Shown here: one piece after another, positions 1 through 8,963 of the stretch
Numbering within the stretch: the stretch's first letter is position 1
Layout of the letters: each line of letters begins with the position of its first letter
Source of the DNA: Sphingobacteriaceae bacterium
GTDB taxonomy: Bacteria > Bacteroidota > Bacteroidia > B-17B0 > Aurantibacillaceae
Direction: 5' to 3'
Length of the DNA: 59,109 bases
NCBI GenBank assembly: GCA_947480015.1
Contig: CANKBS010000022.1
Location: 1-59,109 of the forward strand
Translations under genes and position numbers: made by a program
Notes under the pieces: generated by a model
The model's database searches: none
What the model was told of the DNA's origin: nothing
Seen by the model: the letters and a program-made list of their open reading frames with translations, nothing else

Positions 1-161
1 CTTTTCTGCACAGCATCGGCCCAGAGCTTGGCTTTCAGCTTCTCATCTTCTTTAATATGTTTTACAATGTTACTGGTATACCAAAAAGAAACAATCACAA
101 TCACAAATGCGGTTGCTGCTAATCCTAATTTCCAACGTTGTTTTCTGGCGTAAATGTTCAC
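1..161 (-). CDS. Probable sensor histidine kinase, N-terminus only (runs off the window)
   Basis: An open minus-strand frame begins at a GTG (complement of 159-161) and leaves the window at base 1, giving about 53 residues. The start reads VNIYARKQRW, followed by one hydrophobic segment of about 18 residues (LGLAATAFVIVIVSFWY) and then a charged stretch ending KLKAKLWADAVQK. This short cytoplasmic start, single membrane helix and basic linker resembles the beginning of Bacteroidota sensor histidine kinases, but no catalytic domain lies in the window, so the family call rests on resemblance only. No ATG occurs upstream in frame as far as I followed it (to about 190), so GTG is the best start. 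Confidence 0.5.
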   Translation of the reverse strand, partial: MNIYARKQRWKLGLAATAFVIVIVSFWYTSNIVKHIKEDEKLKAKLWADAVQK

Positions 162-194
162 AGTACAAGAATGCTTGTATAAATATAGTGTTTT

Positions 195-2786
195 TTAAAA
201 ATCTTCTTCTACTTCGCGCTTTTTAGGTTCTAGCGATTTTTTAGGTGCATTGTTTCCGGGATTTTCTAACTCAAAACCAGGCTCTGATTTTACTGTTCTC
301 TTAGGCAGACTGTCTTTTTTAAATAAACCAAATTCATCTCTTAATAATTGTTTCAGATTTTGCTTTTCTTGCTTCAAATCGTTTCTTACTTTTTCTTTCA
401 GTCCTTTTCTATCGTATTTTATAATCGGATTATCGATGTTGCCCGTCATTTTAATAAACACCGAACGACGATTCTCCGGATCCTTCTCCATTTGAGCAAA
501 CTCGTCATTTTTGTTCTTCCTTTTGCGTGATAGGAGGTCTGAGATAAGCAATTGAATATGATAATCAATATCGTTATTAAAACTGTGTGTGCCCCAGAAA
601 TCGATGTTAATTGCCGAATTTTTAATGCTTGTTTTAGGAATGCTAATCAAACTGTTTTTGATTTCAACCGTACTTTGCAAACTAGAAAATTTGATCCTTT
701 CTAATTCCTGAACATCAACAAATTTGGATAAACTCAATAAGGGTTTAAAATCAACAAGTTCTCCTCGTTCAATATTCAGCGTACAACTCGAGGCCATGGT
801 ATTGAGATTGGCTTCCAGTCGATTATTCCAGATGCCTGAAAAATCAATACCTGCATTTATAAAACCTTTAATGTTCTTATCCTGCAGAGTACTTTGACCG
901 AAATTATTTAATTGATAAAATAAGGCGTTTACATTGATGTTCTTTAAATTACTTTGAAGCACGACCTCTAATTTGTTTTTCGAATTATCGGCAAATAAAT
1001 TTATTTCTGCCTCACCATCCATGGTTTGTAATTTCACATCACTAATAATCGCTTTCTGCTTGTGAATTTCCATTTCGGCACTAAGTTCCGTGGCTTCAAA
1101 TTTTCCGAAAGAGAACTTAGCAACACTGGCATTTAATTTAAACTGCACATTTTCAGGAATCAAAGCTTTATCATTCACCCTTGTTTGCGCATTACTGGTA
1201 TAAAAGTCTTCAAGTTTAATGTAATTCGAATTTAGGTTTCCACTTATGATGAGGGGTGAATTACGATCCATTAAATAATTAAATACACCCGGAATTTTTC
1301 CGTTCAAATTTAAGTCTGAGCTCCCGCGTTTTAGCTTCAAATCATGCACTTCTATCTCGCGCTCTTTAGCCGTTAATGAACAATTTTCTATGGCATACAT
1401 TTTTTCATCGCCTTTAAATTGAGCTTGTAGACTTGAAACGCGAACACTTAAATTTAACTTTACTTTGGTTGAAAAGGTTTGGTCCTTCAAATCACTCAAT
1501 AGGCCATCCATTTCGGTATGCAGACTTATTTTACCTTTTAATAAACTTAAAGTGTCTATTGGCCAAAAATTTTGAATGTTCTCTAAATCGGCTTCGGCAC
1601 TGGCGTTAAGTTGAATAAAGGGCTCTTTAAAGTTTTGAATAAGACAAGTAGCTTTTATTTCATCGTTATTTAGTTTGGCAAAAATATTACTCAATTGTAA
1701 TTCCGAGTTAGCCTGACTTAATTTAAGCTTGCCTTCCACATTAATTTCTGTGGCTTTGGTGTTAAGGGCCTTATATGTAATCTGTCCTTGTTTAATTCCG
1801 AAATCACTTTCAATCTTAAAATTAGTGGCGTTCTTATAATGCACATTTCCGCTTGCGTAAAAATTACCGGAGCTCTCATAATCATTTACTTTGCTTTTAT
1901 AATTTTCAGGTAATAATGATAAAAGTGATGCAATGTCTAATTGAGGGGCCTTAAAATTCAGATTCAGGTTTTCTAAACTGTCTTTATAAACAAAATCGCC
2001 CGATAATTTCATGGCCAGTTGATTCACACTAAAATCGGCCTTCTCAAAGCGGTAAGTGTTATTACTATAACTCAGTTTAATTAAATAATCGCTGTTTTTA
2101 CCTTTTAAAAAACTACTCTTGAGATGTGCTATTTGATGAATATAAACCTTGCCTTTTGATTCGAGTTCAAAATCATCGAGATTAAAACTTCCTTTAAACT
2201 CAACTTTTTTGAGTTCCAGTTCGGTCTTAAATAACAGTTGCCGATCGCGATAACTGAATCGACAGTTTTCGATGCTAATTAATTTGAGATTAAAACTCAC
2301 GCTGTCAGCAGATTTGCCTTTTGTACTGTCCGCCTCTTCCCAAAACATGTAATTTGTTCTGCCGTTTTTTAACACCTTCAGTTTGGCCACCGCATCCTTA
2401 ATCTTAATTTTATTTATGTCGTACTTTTTGTTCCAAAGATCGTCTATATTAAAATGTAGATTGAGGTTGTTGGCATATAAAAGTGTGTCGCGATTCTTGA
2501 TGGTCAAAGCTTCCAGAATGAGCACTTTTTTAAATTCGATTGAACAATCGGGAAAAGATTTTATGATGGTAAGTTCAATGTTTTTGGGATCGATCTTAAC
2601 TTCTGCTTTTAAATGTTTGTTTAATTCCAAAACAATGGCAGCCTTCACTTCGTCTTCATAAATAAATAAAAGACTAAGGAGTGAACTAATTAGGGCAAGA
2701 ATTACTAAGATGAGAATTATGAAAATTTTACTCAACTTTTTAAAGACTGATGCCTTTGGTTTACTTATTTCTTGATTTTCTTCCAC
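195..2786 (-). CDS. Large AsmA-like membrane-anchored protein
   Basis: The 863-residue protein has a short basic cytoplasmic start, one membrane helix at about residues 21-43, and then a long beta-rich periplasmic region. The C-terminal 250 residues have the AsmA-like pattern (an LNIERGELVDFKPL-type stretch, then FSSLQSTVEIKNSLISIP). AsmA-family proteins belong to the same broad group as TamB and YhdP and act at the inner membrane/periplasm in outer-membrane lipid or protein homeostasis; the exact cargo is unknown. The tail after about residue 790 is charged and probably disordered. Translation starts at GTG, because a stop codon lies only two codons upstream and no ATG fits. It is probably transcribed alone. 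Confidence 0.85.
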   Translation of the reverse strand: MEENQEISKPKASVFKKLSKIFIILILVILALISSLLSLLFIYEDEVKAAIVLELNKHLKAEVKIDPKNIELTIIKSFPDCSIEFKKVLILEALTIKNRDTLLYANNLNLHFNIDDLWNKKYDINKIKIKDAVAKLKVLKNGRTNYMFWEEADSTKGKSADSVSFNLKLISIENCRFSYRDRQLLFKTELELKKVEFKGSFNLDDFELESKGKVYIHQIAHLKSSFLKGKNSDYLIKLSYSNNTYRFEKADFSVNQLAMKLSGDFVYKDSLENLNLNFKAPQLDIASLLSLLPENYKSKVNDYESSGNFYASGNVHYKNATNFKIESDFGIKQGQITYKALNTKATEINVEGKLKLSQANSELQLSNIFAKLNNDEIKATCLIQNFKEPFIQLNASAEADLENIQNFWPIDTLSLLKGKISLHTEMDGLLSDLKDQTFSTKVKLNLSVRVSSLQAQFKGDEKMYAIENCSLTAKEREIEVHDLKLKRGSSDLNLNGKIPGVFNYLMDRNSPLIISGNLNSNYIKLEDFYTSNAQTRVNDKALIPENVQFKLNASVAKFSFGKFEATELSAEMEIHKQKAIISDVKLQTMDGEAEINLFADNSKNKLEVVLQSNLKNINVNALFYQLNNFGQSTLQDKNIKGFINAGIDFSGIWNNRLEANLNTMASSCTLNIERGELVDFKPLLSLSKFVDVQELERIKFSSLQSTVEIKNSLISIPKTSIKNSAINIDFWGTHSFNNDIDYHIQLLISDLLSRKRKNKNDEFAQMEKDPENRRSVFIKMTGNIDNPIIKYDRKGLKEKVRNDLKQEKQNLKQLLRDEFGLFKKDSLPKRTVKSEPGFELENPGNNAPKKSLEPKKREVEEDF

Positions 2787-3191
2787 CGACTAAATATGCA
2801 TTAAATTAAGACTCGTTTTCCCAATTAGTATGGTAAAAGATAAACAATTGCTTTTTTATAATTTTATGTTAAAATGCAGAAACAAATTCGGTGGGTTTAA
2901 AACGTGTGTTTATTGAAATTATGCCATTAATGGCTTTGATGCGTTTATCGGGTTCAAACTTATAACAAGTTCCTTATGTGTATCGCATGAAACAATTGCC
3001 CAAATGAACCCTCGGAGATTTTATGAGTTGGGGTAATGAATTTCGGAACCGAAATCGTTAATTGATTTAGAGGGGCCTAACAAGCGTAATTCGGCTAAAA
3101 CCTTTACTAAAGTTTGTTATGTGAAAACGTTGGCGTTTGCGGTTTGCGAAAAACTTAAAAAGCCGTGTTTCAATTTATAAGTGCTTGGCGC
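2787..3191. other. Gene-free stretch with a possible decayed coding relic
   Basis: No intact gene is visible. On the plus strand three protein-like open segments follow one another in different frames: 2831-2917 (ATG, 28 codons), about 2901-2966 (KRVFIEIMPLMALMRLSG) and 3040-3180 (46 codons ending KLKKPCFNL). Between them are readable pieces such as VPYVYRMKQLP and GDFMSWGNEF. This looks like a gene broken by several frameshifts and stops, but I do not recognise the family, and chance open frames are possible. Confidence 0.35.
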
Positions 3192-3932
3192 TTAATCTTC
3201 TTTGATAAGTTTTCCATTGCCATCCCCACCCAAACATTCAATTGTGCCCGGAATGCCTTTGTAATAAATGTTTCCTGCGCTCCAAATATAATAGGAGAAT
3301 TTTGTTAAGCCTGTAAAATTAAAATAAACATGCCCAATACTATAGGTTGAAATATAGGTGTAATCGCTTACTATAAAATTTTCGGCAAAGGTGTAATTTA
3401 GGCCATTGGTATAAATAAGGAGCGATTTGGCTGAACCATTAAGATAAATATCGCCATTACCGTGCGAACTGCTTCTAATCTCCGTAAACTGACCGTTAAC
3501 ATGGATATCCCCGGAATTCTCTATATGAATTCTTAACGAATCCTGTTTGTAGCCGTCGGCAAAAGTAATTGGTCCTACCCCATAATTATTCACCTTGGCA
3601 ATCTTAGGCACGGTTACAATAATCTTAATTGTTTTTTTATAGCCCCTTACAAAATTGCATTTGTTGTGGTTTTCAATAATAAGCACATTATTCACAACTT
3701 TGGTCGTGATACTTTTTAGTAAATGTGCGCCGGCAATGACCTCAACTTTATATTCGGGTCCGTTAACAATAGTCAAATCAATTTTATCATAAACCGATAA
3801 CTCATTAAAACTGCCCGGATAGCGCGTTTCGCTTGTTTCTTTGCCGTTAGATTTAAAACAATCAAAGGCGTTTTGTTTGGTACAGGACAGCGCCAAAAAA
3901 ATAATGAACAGATATAAGAGTTTTGCTTTGAT
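3192..3932 (-). CDS. Head-GIN domain (DUF2807) putative lipoprotein
   Basis: The body of this protein is a repetitive right-handed beta-solenoid-like domain typical of DUF2807 'head GIN' proteins (FNELSVYDKIDLTIVNGPEYKVEV near the start, then NSGDIHVNG and GNGDIYLNG repeats). These are exported, surface-associated proteins of unknown function common in Bacteroidota. The only conventional start (TTG at 3896) leaves four residues before the lipobox cysteine in LALSC. The frame stays open to a stop at 3954-3956. Starting at the ATC at 3930-3932 gives MKAKLLYLFIIFLALSC, a textbook lipoprotein signal peptide. I therefore place the start there, as a near-cognate codon or a mutated or miscalled ATG. 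Length from there is 246 residues. Confidence 0.75.
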   Translation of the reverse strand: MKAKLLYLFIIFLALSCTKQNAFDCFKSNGKETSETRYPGSFNELSVYDKIDLTIVNGPEYKVEVIAGAHLLKSITTKVVNNVLIIENHNKCNFVRGYKKTIKIIVTVPKIAKVNNYGVGPITFADGYKQDSLRIHIENSGDIHVNGQFTEIRSSSHGNGDIYLNGSAKSLLIYTNGLNYTFAENFIVSDYTYISTYSIGHVYFNFTGLTKFSYYIWSAGNIYYKGIPGTIECLGGDGNGKLIKED

Positions 3933-4021
3933 AGACGTTATTTTTGGCCTGCACTAAATATATGAAATTTTGAGGGGATGTATTCAAGTTGGCACGAAAG
4001 AAAATGGAAGAGAAAGACCAA

Positions 4022-4130
4022 CAATTATGAATAGCCTTTTTGCTTTGCAACTAGGGCGATGCGAAAGGTGGCTTGAATTAAAAACTTCAAAAATTAAGGC
4101 CACTCAATTATGAATGGCCTTTCTGCTTTG
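4022..4130. repeat. Two near-identical 26-bp direct repeats, 83 bp apart (duplicated terminator half)
   Basis: Bases 4022-4047 and 4105-4130 match at 24 of 26 positions. The second copy is the right arm and flank of the tRNA-Arg terminator hairpin, and the first copy is flanked by a mismatched version of the same hairpin. The pair looks like a duplicated tRNA terminator in which the distal copy has decayed. Confidence 0.6.
4096..4121 (-). terminator. Rho-independent terminator of tRNA-Arg
   Basis: A perfect 7-bp stem (AAGGCCA at 4096-4102 with TGGCCTT at 4115-4121) closes a 12-base loop. On the minus strand it is followed by AATTTTTG. It lies 12 bases beyond the tRNA 3' end. Confidence 0.7.
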
Positions 4131-4132
4131 TG

Positions 4133-4206
4133 TAGCCCCACTTGGATTCGAACCAAGGGCCGCCGGTTTAGAAAACCGGTGCTCTATCCAGCTGAGCTAT
4201 GGGACC
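4133..4206 (-). tRNA. tRNA-Arg (anticodon TCT)
   Basis: A 74-base cloverleaf reads on the minus strand. The acceptor arm GGTCCCA pairs with TGGGGCT, with G-T wobbles at positions 1 and 3. The D arm has AGCTCAGCTGGATAGAGC, the anticodon stem CCGGT/ACCGG encloses loop TTTCTAA with anticodon TCT (reads AGA), and the T arm is CTTGG-TTCGAAT-CCAAG. The discriminator base is A. CCA is not encoded, so it must be added after transcription. Confidence 0.96.
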
Positions 4207-4311
4207 ATGTCTCTAAAATAGACTTCTACACCTATTTTTGAAGAATGCAAAGGTAAAAAAAGATATTATTTAAACAATTATAATTATTTTAGTGCGTTAA
4301 GTCATAAAGCT

Positions 4312-6264
4312 CTGAAACTATCAGTAATTATAGTCAATTACAACGTTAAACACTTTTTAGAACAGTGTCTTTTTTCGGTATTTAAAGCCTTAAAAACCAT
4401 CGACTCGGAAGTGTTTGTGGTAGACAATAACTCGGTAGATGGCTCTGTGGCGTTGATTCGCGAAAAATTTCCCGAGGTTATACTCATTGCCAACACTTGT
4501 AATGTCGGATTTTCAGTAGCCAATAACCAGGCTATTCAAGCCGCGCAAGGTGCGTACCTTTTACTCTTAAACCCCGATACCGTCGTACAAGAAGACACCT
4601 TTGAGAAAACCCTTGCCTTTATGGACAGTCATCGTGATGCCGGTGGTCTCGGGATTAAGATGTTGGATGGCAAAGGCGGTTTTTTGCCGGAGAGTAAACG
4701 TGGCCTTCCCACGCCTGCCGTAGCTTTTTACAAGATTTTTGGGCTTGCGAAGTTGTTTCCAGGCTCACATAAATTTGGACAATACCATTTAACTTACCTC
4801 GATAAAAACAAAAATCACCCGGTTGATGTGCTAAGTGGCGCTTTTATGTTAATGCGGAAAGAAACCATAGATAAGGTGGGTTTGCTAGACGAAACCTTTT
4901 TTATGTATGGCGAAGACATTGACCTTTCATATCGCATTACTAAAGCAGGTTACAAGAATTATTATTTTGCCGAAAGCAGCATCATACATTACAAAGGCGA
5001 AAGCACTAAAAAAAGCAGTGTCAACTATGTGATTGTGTTTTACAAGGCCATGGCCATTTTCGCTAAAAAACATTTTAGTCAGAATAATGCGCGCTTGTTT
5101 AATTTTTTAATTCATTTTGCTATTTATGTTCGGGCAGCGCTGGCTATTGTGGCGCGGTTTGTAAAACAATTATTCTTTCCGGCTATTGACTTTATACTCA
5201 TACTGGCAGGCCTCTATATCTGCAAAACGGTATACGAAATCAAATTTAAATTGTATCCCAATTTTTACTCCAAAGAAATTCTTGATCTGTTCTTTCCGCT
5301 CTATACACTCATTTGGATGTTGTTTGTGTATTTAAGTGGTGGTTATGATGTGCCAACACGTCTTCGGAAAATTACGCGCGGTGTGTTAGTAGGTTCGGCA
5401 TTTATTTTGATCATTTATTCTCTTATACCAGAGAACTATCGCTTTTCGAGAGCGCTTATTTTAATTGGTTCGGTTTATACATTTTTGGTTTATTTACTTA
5501 CTCGCTTTCTTTATCACATCATAGGATTAAAACGATTTAAATTAGGCAAGAAAAATTCCGATTCACGCATTGTTATTATTGGAAGTGAGGCTGAGTTTAA
5601 TAGGGTGAGCGCCTTACTGAATGAAACAACCATTAATTCCAATTTTCTTGGTTTTATTAGTAATGAAACAAATGGTGTAAAAAACAAATCCTATATCGGT
5701 CATTTCCATCAAATTGAAGAAGTGATTTCTATTTACAAAATCAATGAGATTATTTTTTGCGCAAAAGACATTTCGTCGCAGGAAATAATTAGTAAAATGA
5801 TCAGCCTGGTTTCCAAAGATCTTGAATTTAAAATCGCACCCCCTGAAAGCCTTTCTATTATTGGTAGTAATAACATCGATACCGCGGGGGATTTATATAT
5901 TATTGATGTAAATAACATAGGTAAGCCTGAAAACAGACGGAATAAAAGATTTTTGGATCTAAGTTTAAGTGTGCTTTTTTTATGTTTATTCTGGATCCTG
6001 ATCTGGTTTCAAAAAAATAAAATCGGTTTTATAACCAATAGTTTTAGAGTGCTTTTTGGCTTTTATTCATGGGTTGGTTATGGTAAAGGTTTAAAAAAGG
6101 ACTTGCCTTCCATTCGTCCCTCGGTATTTAGTCCTGCCGACAGATTACAAAACAATCCTTCTGAAGAACGCATCACAAAATCATTACTCAATTATTCTCG
6201 CGACTATACCATTGAAAAAGACCTTCAAATCATCTTTTCCGAACTACGTGAATTGGGCCGATAA
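4312..6264 (+). CDS. GT2 glycosyltransferase fused to membrane/Rossmann part of an initiating sugar transferase
   Basis: The N-terminal 230 residues are a GT2 domain: first strand LSVIIVNYNV, then VVDNNSVDGS, NVGFSVANNQAI and the metal-binding LLLNPDT. The LSGAFMLMRKETIDKVGLLDE segment is typical of rhamnosyl-type GT2 enzymes. Membrane helices follow, then a nucleotide-binding-like domain (SRIVIIGSEAEF) and a final helix block (KRFLDLSLSVLFLCLFWILIW) that copies the layout of polyprenyl glycosyl-1-phosphate transferases. The catalytic part of that second enzyme is missing; only a VGYGKG/RPSVFSP stub remains. The first ATG (4411) would delete the essential first strand, so CTG at 4312 (CTG AAA CTA TCA GTA) is the likely start, giving 650 residues. 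A role in O-antigen, capsule or glycoprotein glycan assembly is inferred. Confidence 0.8.
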   Translation: MKLSVIIVNYNVKHFLEQCLFSVFKALKTIDSEVFVVDNNSVDGSVALIREKFPEVILIANTCNVGFSVANNQAIQAAQGAYLLLLNPDTVVQEDTFEKTLAFMDSHRDAGGLGIKMLDGKGGFLPESKRGLPTPAVAFYKIFGLAKLFPGSHKFGQYHLTYLDKNKNHPVDVLSGAFMLMRKETIDKVGLLDETFFMYGEDIDLSYRITKAGYKNYYFAESSIIHYKGESTKKSSVNYVIVFYKAMAIFAKKHFSQNNARLFNFLIHFAIYVRAALAIVARFVKQLFFPAIDFILILAGLYICKTVYEIKFKLYPNFYSKEILDLFFPLYTLIWMLFVYLSGGYDVPTRLRKITRGVLVGSAFILIIYSLIPENYRFSRALILIGSVYTFLVYLLTRFLYHIIGLKRFKLGKKNSDSRIVIIGSEAEFNRVSALLNETTINSNFLGFISNETNGVKNKSYIGHFHQIEEVISIYKINEIIFCAKDISSQEIISKMISLVSKDLEFKIAPPESLSIIGSNNIDTAGDLYIIDVNNIGKPENRRNKRFLDLSLSVLFLCLFWILIWFQKNKIGFITNSFRVLFGFYSWVGYGKGLKKDLPSIRPSVFSPADRLQNNPSEERITKSLLNYSRDYTIEKDLQIIFSELRELGR

Positions 6265-6335
6265 TTGTTAAACTTTGTTTAGGCTTTTGTATGACTGAAA
6301 TAATAGTAACACCTTTAGTTTATAGAATAACACAC

Positions 6336-6785
6336 ATGAAAAAAATCGCTGCACTTGTTTTTGGGCTCTTTACTTTTTTTGCTGCCAATTCCCAAAGTAA
6401 AAACCCTGTTATTTGGTCCGCTTCATACAAATCCATTTCTGCAACAGAGGGCGAGATTGTTATAATTGCAGCTATTGAAAAAGGCTGGCACATATACTCT
6501 CAAGATACAACTAGCGCAGGACCCGTTCCCACTTCCTTTAATTTTGCGCTAAATAAAAGCTACCTATTAGTTGGCAAAGCTCTTGAAATCGGAGCGCAAA
6601 GCATCTTTGATAAAACCTTCGAGGCGCAAATTTCTTCTTTTTCAGATAAAGCAGAATTTAAACAAAAAATTAACCTCTTAAGTAAACAACCTTTAACGAT
6701 TTCTTTCAAAGCAGAATATATGAGTTGTAACGACATGATGTGTCTGCCCCCGAAACAAGTTGACCTTAGTGTTAACGTTCAATAA
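6336..6785 (+). CDS. Stand-alone DsbD N-terminal (alpha) domain protein, periplasmic
   Basis: The protein has a signal peptide (MKKIAALVFGLFTFFAANSQ) and then a single immunoglobulin-like domain resembling DsbD-alpha, including the WHIYSQ motif and a cysteine pair in SCNDMMCLPP. Reducing power passed by DsbD goes through this kind of domain to periplasmic substrates. The next gene, 40 bases downstream, is a full DsbD whose own N-terminus is homologous, so this looks like a duplicated alpha domain working as an extra partner. I chose ATG 6336 over an in-frame ATG at 6291 because it gives the clean signal peptide. Mature length is about 130 residues. Confidence 0.8.
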   Translation: MKKIAALVFGLFTFFAANSQSKNPVIWSASYKSISATEGEIVIIAAIEKGWHIYSQDTTSAGPVPTSFNFALNKSYLLVGKALEIGAQSIFDKTFEAQISSFSDKAEFKQKINLLSKQPLTISFKAEYMSCNDMMCLPPKQVDLSVNVQ

Positions 6786-6825
6786 AATTAATAGTATTTT
6801 TACTTCATTAAAAGGAATCGCGTAA

Positions 6826-8880
6826 ATGAAAAAACTAATATTTCTCTCCCTGTTTTTTAGCTTAAACTTATTTGCACAAGAAAATCCGGTTAGCTGGACT
6901 TTTGAAACAAAAAAAATTAGCGCATGTGAATACGATCTGGTTTTTAAAGCCAAAGTTGAAGAGCCGTGGCATATTTATTCCGTTGTAAAATTAAGTGAAG
7001 ACGGGCCTAATCCAACTTCATTTGTATTCAATAAATCAAAGGATTATGAATTGGTTGGCAAAATAAAAGAAAGTACACCAATCAAAGAATTTGATAAAGT
7101 ATTTGAGGTAAATGTGGCCTTTCATAATAATGCTGCAACTTTTACCCAACGCATAAAATTACTTTCTTCTAATAAAGTTACCATAAAAGGTAAATACGAA
7201 GCGCAAGCTTGTACTGAAGAAAAATGCGTTTTCCCTCCTGCCGATAAATTCAGTTTTGACTTGCAGGGCGGTGCTGCCTGCGCATCAGGCAACACTGTTA
7301 CAGCTGGTACCGAAACCCTGGTGAACGATACACTAGCAAAAACGCCTGTTCTGGTTAAAGATTCTACAAGCAAAGAAATTGCCATTAAAGAAACGGCTTA
7401 CAATGACGATGAAGTTGCCGCTACAAACATGTCGTGGTGGGCAATCTTTTTAGCCGGTTTTATTGGTGGCTTTGCTGCATTACTTACACCCTGCGTGTTT
7501 CCCATGATTCCAATGAATGTGAGTTTTTTTACCAAACAATCAAAAACAAAAAAACAGGGTATAAAAAACGCCTTGATTTATGCCGTATTTCTCATTGTAC
7601 TGTATGTTGGTTTAGGCCTAGGCGTTACTCTCGTTTTTGGTGCAGGAGCCCTGCATAGCCTATCCACCAACGTTTGGTTTAACTTAGCATTCTTTTTGCT
7701 CTTATTAGTATTTGCCATTTCCTTTTTAGGCGCTTTCGAAATTGTTCTACCAAGTTCCTTCGTCAATAAAATGGATGCTAAGTCCGACAAAGGCGGTTAC
7801 ATTGGCATTTTCTTCATGGCCTTCACCTTAGCACTTGTTTCATTCAGTTGCACGGGCCCTATTATTGGAACCTTATTAGTGCAAGCTGCCGCAGGTGGTG
7901 GTATATCGGGGCCCTTTTGGGGTATGTTTGGTTTTTCATTAGCGCTTGCTCTGCCTTTTGGTTTGTTTGCTGCCTTTCCGGGTTGGTTAAATTCATTACC
8001 AAAATCGGGGGGCTGGTTAAATTCGGTAAAAGTCGTGTTAGGCTTTTTGGAATTGGCTTTGGCACTCAAATTTGCTTCTAACGCCGACTTGGTGATTGAG
8101 GCTGGCATTCTTACCCGTGAAGTGTTTATCGCCTTGTGGATCGTTATTTTCGGTTTATTAAGCGCTTATTTACTTGGCTTATTTAAAACAGCCCATGATT
8201 CAGATTTAAAACATGTTTCCGTTACCCGATTGTTTTTTGCCATCACCTCCCTATTCGTAACTGTATATTTAATTCCAGGTTTATGGGGCGCACCATTAAA
8301 ACTATTTAGCGGCGTGCTTCCTCCTTTCGATTACTCAGAGTCGCCTCATGGCTTTGGTGGCTCTAGTAATAACAGCAATCAACAAACTTCCAGCCTTAAC
8401 TCGGATGCTGAGTTTGGTAAATTTATGGAGGTGAATAAAAATGGCATTGTTTATTTTAAGAACGATTATGCCAATGCATTAGCCTATGCTAAAAAAGTTG
8501 GTCGCCCGCTAATGGTTGATTTTACCGGCCATGCCTGTGCCAATTGCCGTAAAACAGAAGATAATGTTTGGCCCGATGCTGAAATCATCAAGCGCCTGAA
8601 TAACAACGTCGTCTTGGTTTCCTTATATGTTGATGACAAGCGTGAGCTTGACCCTAAAGACTACATGACTGTTGAATGGTATGGGCAACAACGCGAAATA
8701 ACCGATATTGGCGATAAGTTTAAATATATGGAAGAGAAACTTTACGGACAAAGCACGCAGCCCCTTTACGTAATACTCGACCATAATGAAAAACTGTTAA
8801 ACCCAGTTAGAGGCTACAATCCAAGTATTGAAGAATACAAAAAATGGATGGATGAAGCCATTTCACACTTTAAAAAATAA
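6826..8880 (+). CDS. dsbD: Thiol:disulfide interchange protein DsbD
   Basis: All three DsbD modules are present. A signal peptide and alpha domain carry WHIYSV and the cysteine pair of CTEEKC. An eight-helix membrane domain carries TPCVFPMIPMNVSFF and SFSCTGPIIGT, whose cysteines carry electrons across the membrane. A C-terminal thioredoxin-like gamma domain has the active-site HACANCRKTE. The enzyme moves electrons from cytoplasmic thioredoxin to periplasmic proteins, for example in cytochrome c maturation or disulfide repair. At 684 residues it is somewhat longer than the E. coli protein, partly through a Ser/Thr-rich linker near residue 150-200. It forms a probable operon with the upstream alpha-domain paralogue. 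Confidence 0.95.
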   Translation: MKKLIFLSLFFSLNLFAQENPVSWTFETKKISACEYDLVFKAKVEEPWHIYSVVKLSEDGPNPTSFVFNKSKDYELVGKIKESTPIKEFDKVFEVNVAFHNNAATFTQRIKLLSSNKVTIKGKYEAQACTEEKCVFPPADKFSFDLQGGAACASGNTVTAGTETLVNDTLAKTPVLVKDSTSKEIAIKETAYNDDEVAATNMSWWAIFLAGFIGGFAALLTPCVFPMIPMNVSFFTKQSKTKKQGIKNALIYAVFLIVLYVGLGLGVTLVFGAGALHSLSTNVWFNLAFFLLLLVFAISFLGAFEIVLPSSFVNKMDAKSDKGGYIGIFFMAFTLALVSFSCTGPIIGTLLVQAAAGGGISGPFWGMFGFSLALALPFGLFAAFPGWLNSLPKSGGWLNSVKVVLGFLELALALKFASNADLVIEAGILTREVFIALWIVIFGLLSAYLLGLFKTAHDSDLKHVSVTRLFFAITSLFVTVYLIPGLWGAPLKLFSGVLPPFDYSESPHGFGGSSNNSNQQTSSLNSDAEFGKFMEVNKNGIVYFKNDYANALAYAKKVGRPLMVDFTGHACANCRKTEDNVWPDAEIIKRLNNNVVLVSLYVDDKRELDPKDYMTVEWYGQQREITDIGDKFKYMEEKLYGQSTQPLYVILDHNEKLLNPVRGYNPSIEEYKKWMDEAISHFKK

Positions 8881-8940
8881 ACCTGAGCGGAATCAGTTTT
8901 TATTTTGTTGGATTTAAAAAATCACTAAACCATAAATATT

Positions 8941-8948
8941 TATATTTG
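8941..8948 (+). promoter_or_regulatory. Bacteroidota -7 promoter element for ferritin
   Basis: TATATTTG matches the TAnnTTTG consensus and ends 15 bases before the ferritin ATG, implying a very short leader. No convincing TTTG at -33 was found. Confidence 0.45.
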
Positions 8949-8963
8949 TAAAAAATTCCAGCT

